Positions 1 through 5,242 of a stretch of DNA of 7,234 nt are shown here, one piece after another (position 1 is the stretch's first letter; each line of letters starts with the position of its first letter). This stretch comes from Deinococcus piscis (GTDB taxonomy: Bacteria > Deinococcota > Deinococci > Deinococcales > Deinococcaceae). The notes beneath the pieces are model-generated. The model was not told the DNA's origin, searched no databases, and worked only from the letters and a program-made list of their open reading frames with translations. Location of the stretch: assembly GCF_014653275.1 (NCBI RefSeq), contig NZ_BNAL01000059.1:1-7234 (forward strand). Direction: 5' to 3'. A program made the position numbers and the translations under genes.

Positions 1-5
1 AAGGG

Positions 6-24
6 CAGTTGGTGGAGCCAACTG
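6..24 (+). other. Short perfect hairpin near the left edge
   Basis: A perfect 7-bp inverted repeat, CAGTTGG (6-12) and CCAACTG (18-24), encloses the 5-nt loop TGGAG. No T-run follows, so it is not a classical intrinsic terminator. It lies over the TTG/GTG codons at 9 and 12, which argues against using them as the start of the downstream gene. It may be the 3' end structure of a gene outside the window. Confidence 0.4.
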
Positions 25-35
25 GGGAATTGCAA

Positions 36-41
36 TATGAT
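36..41 (+). promoter_or_regulatory. Candidate -10 box for the secreted-protein gene
   Basis: TATGAT (5 of 6 to the TATAAT consensus) lies 30 nt before the ATG at 72. It would give a transcript starting near 48 with a leader of about 24 nt that contains GGAAG (55-59). I see no good -35 at 16-18 nt spacing, so the call rests on the -10 match and position only. Confidence 0.3.
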
Positions 42-71
42 GCAATCTACACCCGGAAGCTACTTAGACAC

Positions 72-635
72 ATGCGAAGAAAAGTTTTCGCCCTCCTAAG
101 CTTGCTGTTGTGTAGCACTGTTGAAGCACAGAATATAGGCAGCTGGCTTCCAGTACCCTCCACAACAGTCAATAGTCGTATGGGAAGCTTTGTCGACTAC
201 AATGAATATACTGGAGGAGTTATTGCCTTCAAATCACAATTTACTTACGGAGAAGAGATTTTTACTAAATCTAATGTTTTCGATGATATGTCTTATAGCT
301 GCACAAAACTCACTTTCCTTGGGCAGCTAAATAATAGTGCGGTCATTAAGAGAACCCACCTAAGCGGAACTATTTCGACTAGTAATTTTATGCACAGTGT
401 TATCAAAGAAAGTCTCATACAGAGGAATAAGGATGCCTTTAAATTCTCTATGTTGTCATTAGTTTGCTCCGAATCAGTTATAAATCCTACAACCTCTACT
501 TCAGAAACCTATTACATATCTCTTAATAATGAGAGAGCGGCATTTACAATTGGTGATTTCTGGAATCAGATAGCCATGAATATAGATTTATCAGATTCTT
601 TTGGCACCTTCGGTTTTACTTTTAATAAAAATTAA
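72..635 (+). CDS. Secreted protein of unknown function, AT-rich, probably acquired
   Basis: I do not recognise this 187-residue protein. It begins with a clear Sec signal peptide: basic MRRK, a hydrophobic stretch of about 12 residues, then VEA before QN, a plausible signal peptidase I site after residue 19. The Cys at 14 is not in a proper lipobox, so a lipoprotein is unlikely. The mature part is rich in Ser, Thr, Asn and aromatic residues and has no membrane helix. Its two cysteines (77 and 132) could form a disulphide outside the cytoplasm. I chose the ATG at 72 because it starts exactly at the signal peptide; the frame is open upstream to the window edge, with TTG at 9 as an alternative. 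Lines I counted by hand run from about 28 to 45 % GC, far below the neighbours, and codons favour A/T at third positions, suggesting horizontal acquisition. It ends 97 nt before recO. No function can be assigned. Confidence 0.6.
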   Translation: MRRKVFALLSLLLCSTVEAQNIGSWLPVPSTTVNSRMGSFVDYNEYTGGVIAFKSQFTYGEEIFTKSNVFDDMSYSCTKLTFLGQLNNSAVIKRTHLSGTISTSNFMHSVIKESLIQRNKDAFKFSMLSLVCSESVINPTTSTSETYYISLNNERAAFTIGDFWNQIAMNIDLSDSFGTFGFTFNKN

Positions 636-638
636 TTT

Positions 639-685
639 ACTAAAGAGATATCTCCCAATTCAACAGTCCGCGTAATAACTTTAGT
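639..685. repeat. Inverted repeat at the AT-rich/GC-rich boundary
   Basis: ACTAAAG (639-645) and CTTTAGT (679-685) are perfect complements separated by 33 nt. The first arm overlaps the 10-nt perfect palindrome GAGATATCTC (645-654). The repeat sits where base composition changes from the secreted-protein gene to recO. It could be a weak terminator or the edge of an acquired segment. AT-rich 7-mers pair by chance fairly often, so this is tentative. Confidence 0.25.
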
Positions 686-719
686 CACCCACCGACCATT
701 TTCTCCATACCTCGTACCA

Positions 720-725
720 TACACT
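720..725 (+). promoter_or_regulatory. -10 box of a leaderless recO promoter
   Basis: TACACT fits TANNNT and lies 7 nt before the GTG at 733, so transcription would begin at or next to the start codon. There is no Shine-Dalgarno before this GTG. Both facts fit the leaderless genes common in Deinococcus. No convincing -35 hexamer is visible at 16-18 nt upstream. Confidence 0.5.
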
Positions 726-732
726 GAATAGC

Positions 733-1497
733 GTGACGCAGCCGCCCCTTCCCCACACCGCACGCCCCACCCGCCGCCAGCGCTCCACTTCGCGCAGTGG
801 CGTGGTGCTGCGGCGCTGGAAGACGCCCAAAGGCGACCTGATTGTCAGCCTGCTGACGCCACAGGGCAAATTACGGGCCATTGCACGCGGGGGCCTGCGC
901 GGCAAGCACGCGGGGGCGCTGAACCTGTTTCACCATGTGGGCCTGCAAGTGTACGCCCGCCCCGGCGATGACCTGGCGGTGATTCAGCAGGCAAACCTGG
1001 AAGGCGCTTTGCCCCGGCTGGCGCTGCCGGAACGCCACGCCTACGCGCACCTGCTGGCCGAGTTGGCCGACCTGCTCTTCCAAGAAGGCGAGGAGGGCGA
1101 GTACGGGCAGCAGGCTTTTGACCTGTTTACAGCAGCCCTGCGCGGCACCGCCCACCATCAGGACCCCGAGTGGGTGGCCCTGGTTATGAGTTACAAGCTG
1201 CTGGGGCTGGCTGGGTTCCCGCCCCGCACCCGCGCCTGCGTGCGCTGCGGGGCACCCGACCCGGCCCACCCTGACCCTTTTGGCGGCGAACTGCTGTGTG
1301 GGCGCTGCTCGCACCAGCGGGCACTGAGCCCATCCAGCCTGGAGTTCTTGCGCAGTGTGATGCGCCGCAGCGTCCGCGAGAACATGGACTGCCCAGTGCC
1401 CGCCGAGGACCGCGCTCCCCTCTGGCAGGGCCTGGAGCGCTTCGTGGGTGTGCAGGTGGGCAAGGTCCGCAGTTGGCCGCACCTGCACGCCGGGTAG
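733..1497 (+). CDS. recO: DNA repair protein RecO
   Basis: RecO binds single- and double-stranded DNA, anneals complementary strands and, with RecR, loads RecA onto SSB-coated single strands (RecFOR pathway). In Deinococcus, which lacks RecBCD, this pathway is central to repairing double-strand breaks. The 254-residue product has the family layout. An N-terminal OB-fold (about 22-95) includes [22 protein letters not shown] and [13 protein letters not shown] helical region (about 98-165) follows with FQEGE, QAFDLF and [19 protein letters not shown] zinc finger then carries Cys169, Cys172, Cys189 and Cys192 (C-X2-C-X16-C-X2-C), and a C-terminal helix ends at VQVGKVRSW. These strings closely match the D. 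radiodurans protein as I remember it. The first 20 or so residues are a basic, Pro/Thr-rich extension that could be trimmed if a later start is used, but the TANNNT box 7 nt upstream supports the GTG at 733. Length is typical for the genus. Confidence 0.97.
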   Translation: MTQPPLPHTARPTRRQRSTSRSGVVLRRWKTPKGDLIVSLLTPQGKLRAIARGGLRGKHAGALNLFHHVGLQVYARPGDDLAVIQQANLEGALPRLALPERHAYAHLLAELADLLFQEGEEGEYGQQAFDLFTAALRGTAHHQDPEWVALVMSYKLLGLAGFPPRTRACVRCGAPDPAHPDPFGGELLCGRCSHQRALSPSSLEFLRSVMRRSVRENMDCPVPAEDRAPLWQGLERFVGVQVGKVRSWPHLHAG

Positions 1498-1527
1498 CTG
1501 GCCACAGTCGGCCTGCACACTGACCGC

Positions 1528-1533
1528 TAGCAT
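1528..1533 (+). promoter_or_regulatory. Weak candidate -10 box before the 1543 gene
   Basis: TAGCAT fits TANNNT and ends 9 nt before the ATG at 1543. An AGGG at 1536-1539 is also present, so the gene could be translated from a normal leader after readthrough from recO. No -35 is recognisable. Confidence 0.22.
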
Positions 1534-1542
1534 GCAGGGCAG

Positions 1543-1965
1543 ATGAGCGACTCTTCCGACAAGCACGCGGCCAAGAACTCTAGCCGGCAGTCGTTCAGCG
1601 CCGCCGAGCTGCTGCACGAACTGTTTCCCGGCAGCGCCGAAGTGCCGCAAGGCGCGAACGGTCAGCCCACCCTGGGCCTGTACCCGGTGGCGGATGGGCG
1701 ACTGGCGCTGGTCTGCGGACAGCAGCTGGCCGAGTTCACACCGCTCAGCGGCCAGGCCAAAACGGCGCTGCACTGTGACCTGTGCCACTACACCCGCTCG
1801 CCCAGCGAGGCCACCATCTACCGCGTGGTGGTCGCTCAACGCCGCAGCCGCTACGTGACCCTGTGTCACAGCACGGTCCACTGCCAGGGCCGCGCTGGCA
1901 CCACTGGCCTCCAGGCGCTGGCCGAGCGCATTTTCCCCATCGAATCCGGCGCACAGATGTTCTGA
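1543..1965 (+). CDS. Small four-cysteine protein, probable zinc-binding domain, function unknown
   Basis: This 140-residue protein is soluble: no signal peptide or membrane helix. After a polar, probably disordered N-terminus (1-16), a helix ([11 protein letters not shown], 20-30) leads into a beta-rich part. The C-terminal half holds Cys78-X2-Cys81 and Cys108-X5-Cys114, with His82, His109 and His113 next to them. This is good for a single zinc site of treble-clef or zinc-ribbon type. The general layout (CxxC, about 26 residues of strands, then a second cysteine pair and a helix) is reminiscent of the zinc finger at the C-terminus of EF-G-binding (FBP/FusB-type) proteins. The spacing of the second pair differs, so this is only a lead. 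GC-rich codon use throughout supports a real gene. It lies 45 nt after recO on the same strand and could be co-transcribed. I cannot name its function. Confidence 0.78.
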   Translation: MSDSSDKHAAKNSSRQSFSAAELLHELFPGSAEVPQGANGQPTLGLYPVADGRLALVCGQQLAEFTPLSGQAKTALHCDLCHYTRSPSEATIYRVVVAQRRSRYVTLCHSTVHCQGRAGTTGLQALAERIFPIESGAQMF

Positions 1966-1998
1966 GCTGGGAGCAACCCTGGCGCTCTAGGCTGCGTA

Positions 1999-2004
1999 TA
2001 GGTT
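1999..2004 (+). promoter_or_regulatory. -10 box of a leaderless promoter for the 2011 gene
   Basis: TAGGTT fits TANNNT and is separated from the ATG at 2011 by 6 nt, so the first transcribed base would be at or near the start codon. No Shine-Dalgarno is present. No -35 hexamer is recognisable. Confidence 0.45.
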
Positions 2005-2010
2005 CTCAAG

Positions 2011-2397
2011 ATGCTCCGGCCCACTCCCTCACCCACCTGGCGGGACTGCCCCCGCTGCCGCTACCCGATGACCCGCTGGAGCGAACTGGCCGGGGAGACT
2101 GAACCTCTGTGGGTCGCCTGGAACCCCACCGACTCCTGGCTGCCCCTCCACATCCTGATTCTAGGCGGGCTCATGCTGTTGGCGCTGGCTTCCCCCACGG
2201 TGGGCACGTTCATTTTCGGACCACATCAGCGGGGGTGGGCTTGGGGTCTGGCGGAGGCCATAGGATTAGCCCTGGCCACACTGGCAGGAGCCGTCACCTT
2301 GTGGATGCGGCGCTCGAGACGCGCCCGGTTGACCCACACCCTACAGCCGCACGACCTGGTCTGCGCCCGCTGCCTCCACGCAGAGCCCGTGAGCTGA
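2011..2397 (+). CDS. Two-helix membrane protein with a split zinc ribbon, function unknown
   Basis: The 128-residue product has a CPRC knuckle near the N-terminus (Cys13, Cys16) and a CARC knuckle near the C-terminus (Cys118, Cys121), with two hydrophobic segments between (about 44-68 and 78-98). The basic run RRSRRAR directly after the second helix predicts a cytoplasmic C-terminus. With two crossings the N-terminus is then also cytoplasmic, so both knuckles face the same compartment and could join into one zinc ribbon. A Trp-rich stretch (33-43) precedes the first helix. I do not recognise a named family; similar small zinc-ribbon membrane proteins are usually annotated as hypothetical. The start at 2011 is supported by the TANNNT box 6 nt upstream. 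The gene follows the other cysteine-motif gene after 45 nt; whether they work together is unknown. Confidence 0.78.
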   Translation: MLRPTPSPTWRDCPRCRYPMTRWSELAGETEPLWVAWNPTDSWLPLHILILGGLMLLALASPTVGTFIFGPHQRGWAWGLAEAIGLALATLAGAVTLWMRRSRRARLTHTLQPHDLVCARCLHAEPVS

Positions 2398-2455
2398 CCT
2401 TGCCATGACAATTCCCTCAACCCTGTGTCAAGGTGCGGGGCTGGTACGGCTCCTC

Positions 2456-2461
2456 TATGCT
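2456..2461 (+). promoter_or_regulatory. Candidate -10 box for the MgtC-like gene
   Basis: TATGCT fits TANNNT and lies 10 nt before the ATG at 2472, the same distance as the -10 box of the proline dehydrogenase gene from its ATG. It overlaps an alternative ATG at 2457. No Shine-Dalgarno precedes either start. Confidence 0.25.
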
Positions 2462-2471
2462 GCGGGCATTC

Positions 2472-2945
2472 ATGGACAGCGCGGTATGGGATCAACTTCT
2501 GCTGCTGCGGGGCCTGCTGGTGGCTGCCGTCCTAAGCGGCCTGATTGGCTGGGAGCGGGAACGCCATCAGCAAGGCGGACACGGCGCGGGCCTGCGGACA
2601 CACATTTTGGTCGGCGTCAGCGCGGCGCTGTTTATCGTGCTGGGCGAGAGCTTGGTCACTTCGTTTGCCAAAGAAGACGACCAGGTTCGCTTCGACATGA
2701 TCGGCATTCTGGGCGCGGTGGTCAGTGGGGTCAGCTTTCTGGGAGCCGGGGCGATTTTTTCGTCCAAAGGCAGCGAGGGAGCCAAAGGGCTGACCACCGC
2801 AGCGGGCCTGCTGGCCACCGCCGCCGTGGGCGTGGCCTGCGGACTGCACCTGTACGTGCTGGCCGCCGGAGCCACAGCGCTGTTTCTGTTTACGCTGGGG
2901 CCGCTGAGCCGACTGTCCCTGGAACCGAATGACACTGGAACCTAG
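2472..2945 (+). CDS. MgtC/SapB family membrane protein
   Basis: The protein (157 residues from this start) carries the hallmark strings of the MgtC/SapB family: a first helix ending in GLIGWERE, then [15 protein letters not shown], then [11 protein letters not shown], then [19 protein letters not shown]. It has four or five hydrophobic segments and stops shortly after the last one, so it lacks the C-terminal soluble ACT-like domain of Salmonella MgtC and is of the short type. MgtC proteins sit in the inner membrane. In pathogens they affect growth in low magnesium, membrane potential and ATP synthase activity; in free-living bacteria the role is mostly unknown. The frame is open further upstream, with ATG at 2457 and GTG at 2433 possible. 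I chose 2472 because it places the first helix at the usual distance from the N-terminus. The next gene begins about 155 nt downstream. Confidence 0.9.
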   Translation: MDSAVWDQLLLLRGLLVAAVLSGLIGWERERHQQGGHGAGLRTHILVGVSAALFIVLGESLVTSFAKEDDQVRFDMIGILGAVVSGVSFLGAGAIFSSKGSEGAKGLTTAAGLLATAAVGVACGLHLYVLAAGATALFLFTLGPLSRLSLEPNDTGT

Positions 2946-3020
2946 TGACACCGAAGCCGGGCAACATTGGTCCAAATGAATGATCCATCCGCCTGCCCAG
3001 ATGACCATGAGTGGCCCCAG

Positions 3021-3044
3021 CACTTGGGCAAGTCTTCGGACTTG
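3021..3044 (+). terminator. UUCG-capped hairpin with an alternative pairing partner
   Basis: CAAGTC (3029-3034), TTCG loop (3035-3038) and GACTTG (3039-3044) form a perfect 6-bp stem closed by the very stable C(UUCG)G tetraloop. The same CAAGT can instead pair with ACTTG at 3022-3026, giving a smaller competing hairpin. No T-run follows, so this may be a weak or Rho-assisted terminator after the MgtC-like gene, an mRNA-stabilising hairpin, or a leader structure of the DoxX-like gene. Confidence 0.4.
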
Positions 3045-3100
3045 AGGGTGCGGGTAAGGCCGCTTCACTTTGCGGCGGCCCTGGCATGTCAGCGTGGGGT

Positions 3101-3556
3101 ATGACCCAGGCCACTGCTGACGCCCCTACCCCCACCACCCTCCAAACAGCGGGCCGCCTGCTGCTGGGCAGTGCCCTGATCGCTGCCGGGACCGCGCACC
3201 TGACCTTTGCCCGTGACGACTTCCCGGCCCAGGTGCCAGACATGCTCACAGACGGCCCACTGCATCTGAGCGAGGACTTTATTGTGGTGGCTTCAGGTGT
3301 GGCCGAAATCGCGCTGGGCACTGCTCTGCTGGCCCTGCCGCAGCACCGCCGCACCCTGGGGTGGATCAGCGCCGGATTCTTCACCGCCGTGTTTCCGGGC
3401 AACGTGTCGCAGTACCTGACCCACGCCGACGCCTTCGGTCTGGACACCGACGGGAAGCGCTTCGTGCGGCTGCTGTTTCAGCCGGTGCTGGTGGCCGGTG
3501 CGCTGTGGACCACGGGAGCTCTGGGAAGCACTGAAGCCGGGCCACGCCGCCGCTGA
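3101..3556 (+). CDS. DoxX-like family membrane protein
   Basis: From this ATG the protein has 151 residues and four hydrophobic helices (about 15-34, 60-80, 87-104 and 122-141), the usual DoxX-like layout. Strings such as GRLLLGSALIAAGTAHLTF, SGVAEIALGTALLALP, FFTAVFPGNVSQY and FGLDTD followed by RLLFQPVLVAGALW match DoxX-family proteins of Deinococcus and actinobacteria as I remember them. The name comes from a thiosulphate:quinone oxidoreductase subunit of Acidianus, but most bacterial members have no known substrate; some have been linked to redox stress. No specific reaction can be claimed here. The start is uncertain: ATG 3086 and GTG 3011 are in frame, and none of the three has a good Shine-Dalgarno or a TANNNT box. 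I prefer 3101 because it gives a short polar N-terminus before the first helix. The next gene starts 48 nt after the stop. Confidence 0.8.
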   Translation: MTQATADAPTPTTLQTAGRLLLGSALIAAGTAHLTFARDDFPAQVPDMLTDGPLHLSEDFIVVASGVAEIALGTALLALPQHRRTLGWISAGFFTAVFPGNVSQYLTHADAFGLDTDGKRFVRLLFQPVLVAGALWTTGALGSTEAGPRRR

Positions 3557-3588
3557 AGCAGGTGCTGCATCTGGCCACCTACACCCCC

Positions 3589-3594
3589 TAGAAT
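3589..3594 (+). promoter_or_regulatory. -10 box of the proline dehydrogenase promoter
   Basis: TAGAAT (5 of 6 to TATAAT) lies 10 nt before the ATG at 3605, so the transcript would have a leader of a few bases or none. No Shine-Dalgarno is present. The -35 region is poor: CTGCAT at 3565-3570 is the best candidate, at 18-nt spacing. Confidence 0.5.
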
Positions 3595-3604
3595 AGAAGC
3601 CAAT

Positions 3605-4552
3605 ATGAGTCAATTTGAGCAGCTGTACCGCCAGGTCGCCCTGAGCGTGGCCGGCAATCCAGTCGTAGAAAAAGTCTTGAGCAAGCAGGGCTGGGCCCTG
3701 GCGCAGCGCTTCGTGTCGGGCGAAACGGCGCAGGACGCGATTAAAGCCATCCACCGGTTGGAGGCCCAGGGCATTCAGGGCAACCTTGACCTGCTGGGCG
3801 AATTCGTGAACACGCCAGAGCCCGCCAACGCCAACACCGAGATGATTCTGCAAACCATTGACCAGGTTCACGCAGCGGGCCTCACGCCTTACAACTCCAT
3901 CAAGCTCTCGGCCATCGGCCAGGGCCAGACGGTCAATGGCCCAGACGGCAAACCTCAGGACCTGGGCGATGTGAACGCCCGGCGAATCGTGGCCCGCGCC
4001 AAGGAATACGGCGGCTTCGTGAATCTGGACATGGAAGACCATCCCCGCGTGGACGAGACGCTGCGCCTGTTCCGCGAACTGGTGAACGAATTCGGGCATC
4101 AGCATGTGGGCACCGTGCTGCAAGCCTATTTGCACCGCTCCGAAGAGGACCGCCGCCGCTTGGACGACCTGCGCCCCAACATCCGCATCGTCAAGGGAGC
4201 CTATCTGGAACCCGCCTCTGTCGCCATGCAAAGCAAGCCAGAGATTGACGCCGCTTACCGCCGCTTGGTCTACGAGCACCTGAAGGCCGGCAATTACTGC
4301 AATGTGGCCACCCACGACCACCACATCATCTATGACGTGATGCACTTTGCGCTGGCCCACGGTATCCCCAAGGACCAGTTTGAATTCCAGCTGCTGTACG
4401 GCATCCGCGAGGATTTGCAGCGCGAGCTGGCCGAGCAGGGCTACACGGTGCGTTCCTACATTCCGTTCGGCAAGGAATGGTACGGCTACTACTCGCGCCG
4501 TATCGCCGAGCGCCCCAAGAATGTGATGTTCGTGCTGCGTGGCTTGCTGTAA
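3605..4552 (+). CDS. Proline dehydrogenase (monofunctional, FAD-dependent)
   Basis: This enzyme oxidises L-proline to 1-pyrroline-5-carboxylate (P5C) and passes electrons through FAD to the membrane quinone pool, the first step of proline catabolism. The 315-residue length matches the monofunctional PRODH enzymes of Thermus and Deinococcus, which have crystal structures. The (beta/alpha)8 barrel motifs appear in order: NLDLLGE (60-66), IKLSAIG (99-105), VNLDMEDH (139-146), LQAYLHR (172-178), RIVKGAY (194-200), VATHDHHII (234-242), EFQLLYGIR (260-268) and [15 protein letters not shown] (285-299). Lys100, Asp142 and the Arg298-Arg299 pair correspond to the expected flavin- and substrate-contacting residues; the Arg pair binds the proline carboxylate in the family. 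There is no aldehyde dehydrogenase domain, so it is not a fused PutA. The second enzyme lies about 690 nt downstream, beyond a terminator-like hairpin and another gene, so the two are probably not one simple operon. The start is set by the TAGAAT box just upstream. Confidence 0.97.
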   Translation: MSQFEQLYRQVALSVAGNPVVEKVLSKQGWALAQRFVSGETAQDAIKAIHRLEAQGIQGNLDLLGEFVNTPEPANANTEMILQTIDQVHAAGLTPYNSIKLSAIGQGQTVNGPDGKPQDLGDVNARRIVARAKEYGGFVNLDMEDHPRVDETLRLFRELVNEFGHQHVGTVLQAYLHRSEEDRRRLDDLRPNIRIVKGAYLEPASVAMQSKPEIDAAYRRLVYEHLKAGNYCNVATHDHHIIYDVMHFALAHGIPKDQFEFQLLYGIREDLQRELAEQGYTVRSYIPFGKEWYGYYSRRIAERPKNVMFVLRGLL

Positions 4553-4557
4553 GTGAC

Positions 4558-4594
4558 AGAGGGGCCAGGGCTGAGTGGGCCTGCTGGCCCCTTT
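4558..4594 (+). terminator. Intrinsic terminator of proline dehydrogenase
   Basis: GGGGCCAG (4561-4568) and CTGGCCCC (4584-4591) form a perfect 8-bp GC-rich stem with a 15-nt loop. It can be extended by A4560-T4592, G4559-T4593 wobble and A4558-T4594, and TTT then CCC follow. It begins 6 nt after the stop codon, a typical place. The T-run is short, so termination may be partial. Confidence 0.7.
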
Positions 4595-4612
4595 CCCAAT
4601 CCTCTGGGCTAC

Positions 4613-5140
4613 GTGAACTTGTATTGGCTGCGCGAATTTTTGGACGGTGCCAGCCACAAATTCTGGGACTGGTATCACGGCACAAAACCCGGCTCCGACT
4701 ACGACGGGAGCAAGAGCCTTTTGATGTCTTCAACCTTGAGAACTCAAGTTCAGTCCTTGCTCTTTTTCAATCAGGGCCTGCTGGCGGCGCTGGATGAATA
4801 CAGCGAATTTCAGCGCCACCTGATTCGGACTGCCTTTGCCTGCGCCCTGGTACAGGATGACCGACAGCTCTGGGACAAATGCGGGAATTTGCGCGACCAT
4901 ATCATGGGCGGTGAGTTCCGCATCACCGATGCGCCGGACAGGGTCTACCGCAAACTGTATGACCTGGCCTTCCCGGAAGCCGACACCGAAGGACTTAGTC
5001 TTTATAGCAATCTGGACTGGTCTTGGAACCCCGCCGACTCGCTGGAGCTATACGGCTTTTGCCGAGCGCACCGGCAACCAAAACTGCGCCTTCAACGCAT
5101 AAATCTACACGTTCCCTGGCCTGTATACAGCTTTGCATAA
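4613..5140 (+). CDS. Uncharacterised protein, 3' end probably frameshifted
   Basis: I do not recognise this protein. It is aromatic-rich (NLYWLREFL, HKFWDWYHG, SLYSNLDWSW), soluble and has no signal peptide. The frame is open from GTG 4553, but the terminator lies over the first codons there, so I place the start at GTG 4613 (TTG 4619 or ATG 4724 also possible). Real coding is suggested by composition, although third positions are less GC-rich than in neighbouring genes. After LELYGF, at the run of four T at 5057-5060, the current frame turns to poor codons and runs to 5140 into the next promoter. The +1 frame continues with 13 codons, 11 of them ending in G or C, and stops at 5102 (FAERTGNQNCAFNA). 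Removing one T would therefore restore a protein of about 162 residues. This could be a natural mutation, a sequencing error or, less likely, programmed shifting. Its place between the two proline genes hints at, but does not prove, a link to proline metabolism. Confidence 0.55.
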   Translation: MNLYWLREFLDGASHKFWDWYHGTKPGSDYDGSKSLLMSSTLRTQVQSLLFFNQGLLAALDEYSEFQRHLIRTAFACALVQDDRQLWDKCGNLRDHIMGGEFRITDAPDRVYRKLYDLAFPEADTEGLSLYSNLDWSWNPADSLELYGFCRAHRQPKLRLQRINLHVPWPVYSFA

Positions 5141-5162
5141 GGGCCGGGGCCTAGGCTAGACT
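5133..5162 (+). promoter_or_regulatory. Promoter of the P5C dehydrogenase gene
   Basis: TTGCAT (5133-5138) and TAGACT (5157-5162) are separated by 18 nt and resemble sigma-70-type -35 and -10 boxes. Transcription would start near 5169, leaving a leader of about 74 nt before the ATG at 5243. An alternative -10, TAGGCT at 5152-5157, has only 13-nt spacing. The -35 overlaps the last codons of the upstream reading frame, which supports that frame really ending at 5102. Confidence 0.5.
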
Positions 5163-5185
5163 GAGGGGACACATCCGCCCCCTCA
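5162..5185. promoter_or_regulatory. Operator-like inverted repeat at the P5C dehydrogenase transcription start
   Basis: TGAGGGG (5162-5168) and CCCCTCA (5179-5185) are perfect 7-bp complements 10 nt apart. The repeat begins at the last base of the proposed -10 and spans the predicted start site, so a bound dimeric regulator would block RNA polymerase. If transcription begins further upstream it could instead form an RNA hairpin. No regulator gene is in the window. Confidence 0.3.
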
Positions 5186-5229
5186 CGCCTCACAGCGACA
5201 ACACCACCGAAGCAGCGTCAGACGCGCTC

Positions 5230-5235
5230 AGGAGG
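5230..5235 (+). promoter_or_regulatory. Strong Shine-Dalgarno of the P5C dehydrogenase gene
   Basis: AGGAGG is a perfect anti-16S match 7 nt before the ATG at 5243 and fixes this start. It contrasts with the SD-less genes from recO to proline dehydrogenase and suggests high expression. Confidence 0.88.
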
Positions 5236-5242
5236 ACCAACC

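Noticed and set aside
9..71. N-terminal extension of the secreted protein from TTG at 9
   Set aside because: It would bury the signal peptide 21 residues inside the protein, and the TTG lies in a hairpin stem.
871..1881. Long minus-strand open frame opposite recO and the next gene
   Set aside because: It mirrors two plus-strand genes in GC-rich DNA. The translation is a low-information mix of Gln, Ala, Val, His and Arg with no domain, typical of a shadow frame.
2397..2434. Inverted repeat ACCTTG/CAAGGT before the MgtC-like gene
   Set aside because: Only 6 bp with a 26-nt loop and no T-run; it is within what is expected by chance.
2405..2932. Plus-strand open frame overlapping the MgtC-like gene in another frame
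   Set aside because: The translation is Arg/Gly-rich with no hydrophobic helices, whereas the overlapping frame shows clear MgtC/SapB motifs.
3058..3081. GGCCGC/GCGGCC stem upstream of the DoxX-like start
   Set aside because: Short GC-rich complementarity of this kind is frequent in such DNA. There is no T-run and no clear link to the ribosome binding region.
4553..4612. GTG at 4553 as start of the gene between the proline enzymes
   Set aside because: The first codons coincide with a terminator hairpin and encode a Gly/Pro-rich stretch of no coding character.
3293..4678. 461-codon minus-strand open frame opposite proline dehydrogenase
   Set aside because: It lies antisense to a certain enzyme gene, and its translation has no recognisable motif. 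Long antisense frames are expected with this codon bias.
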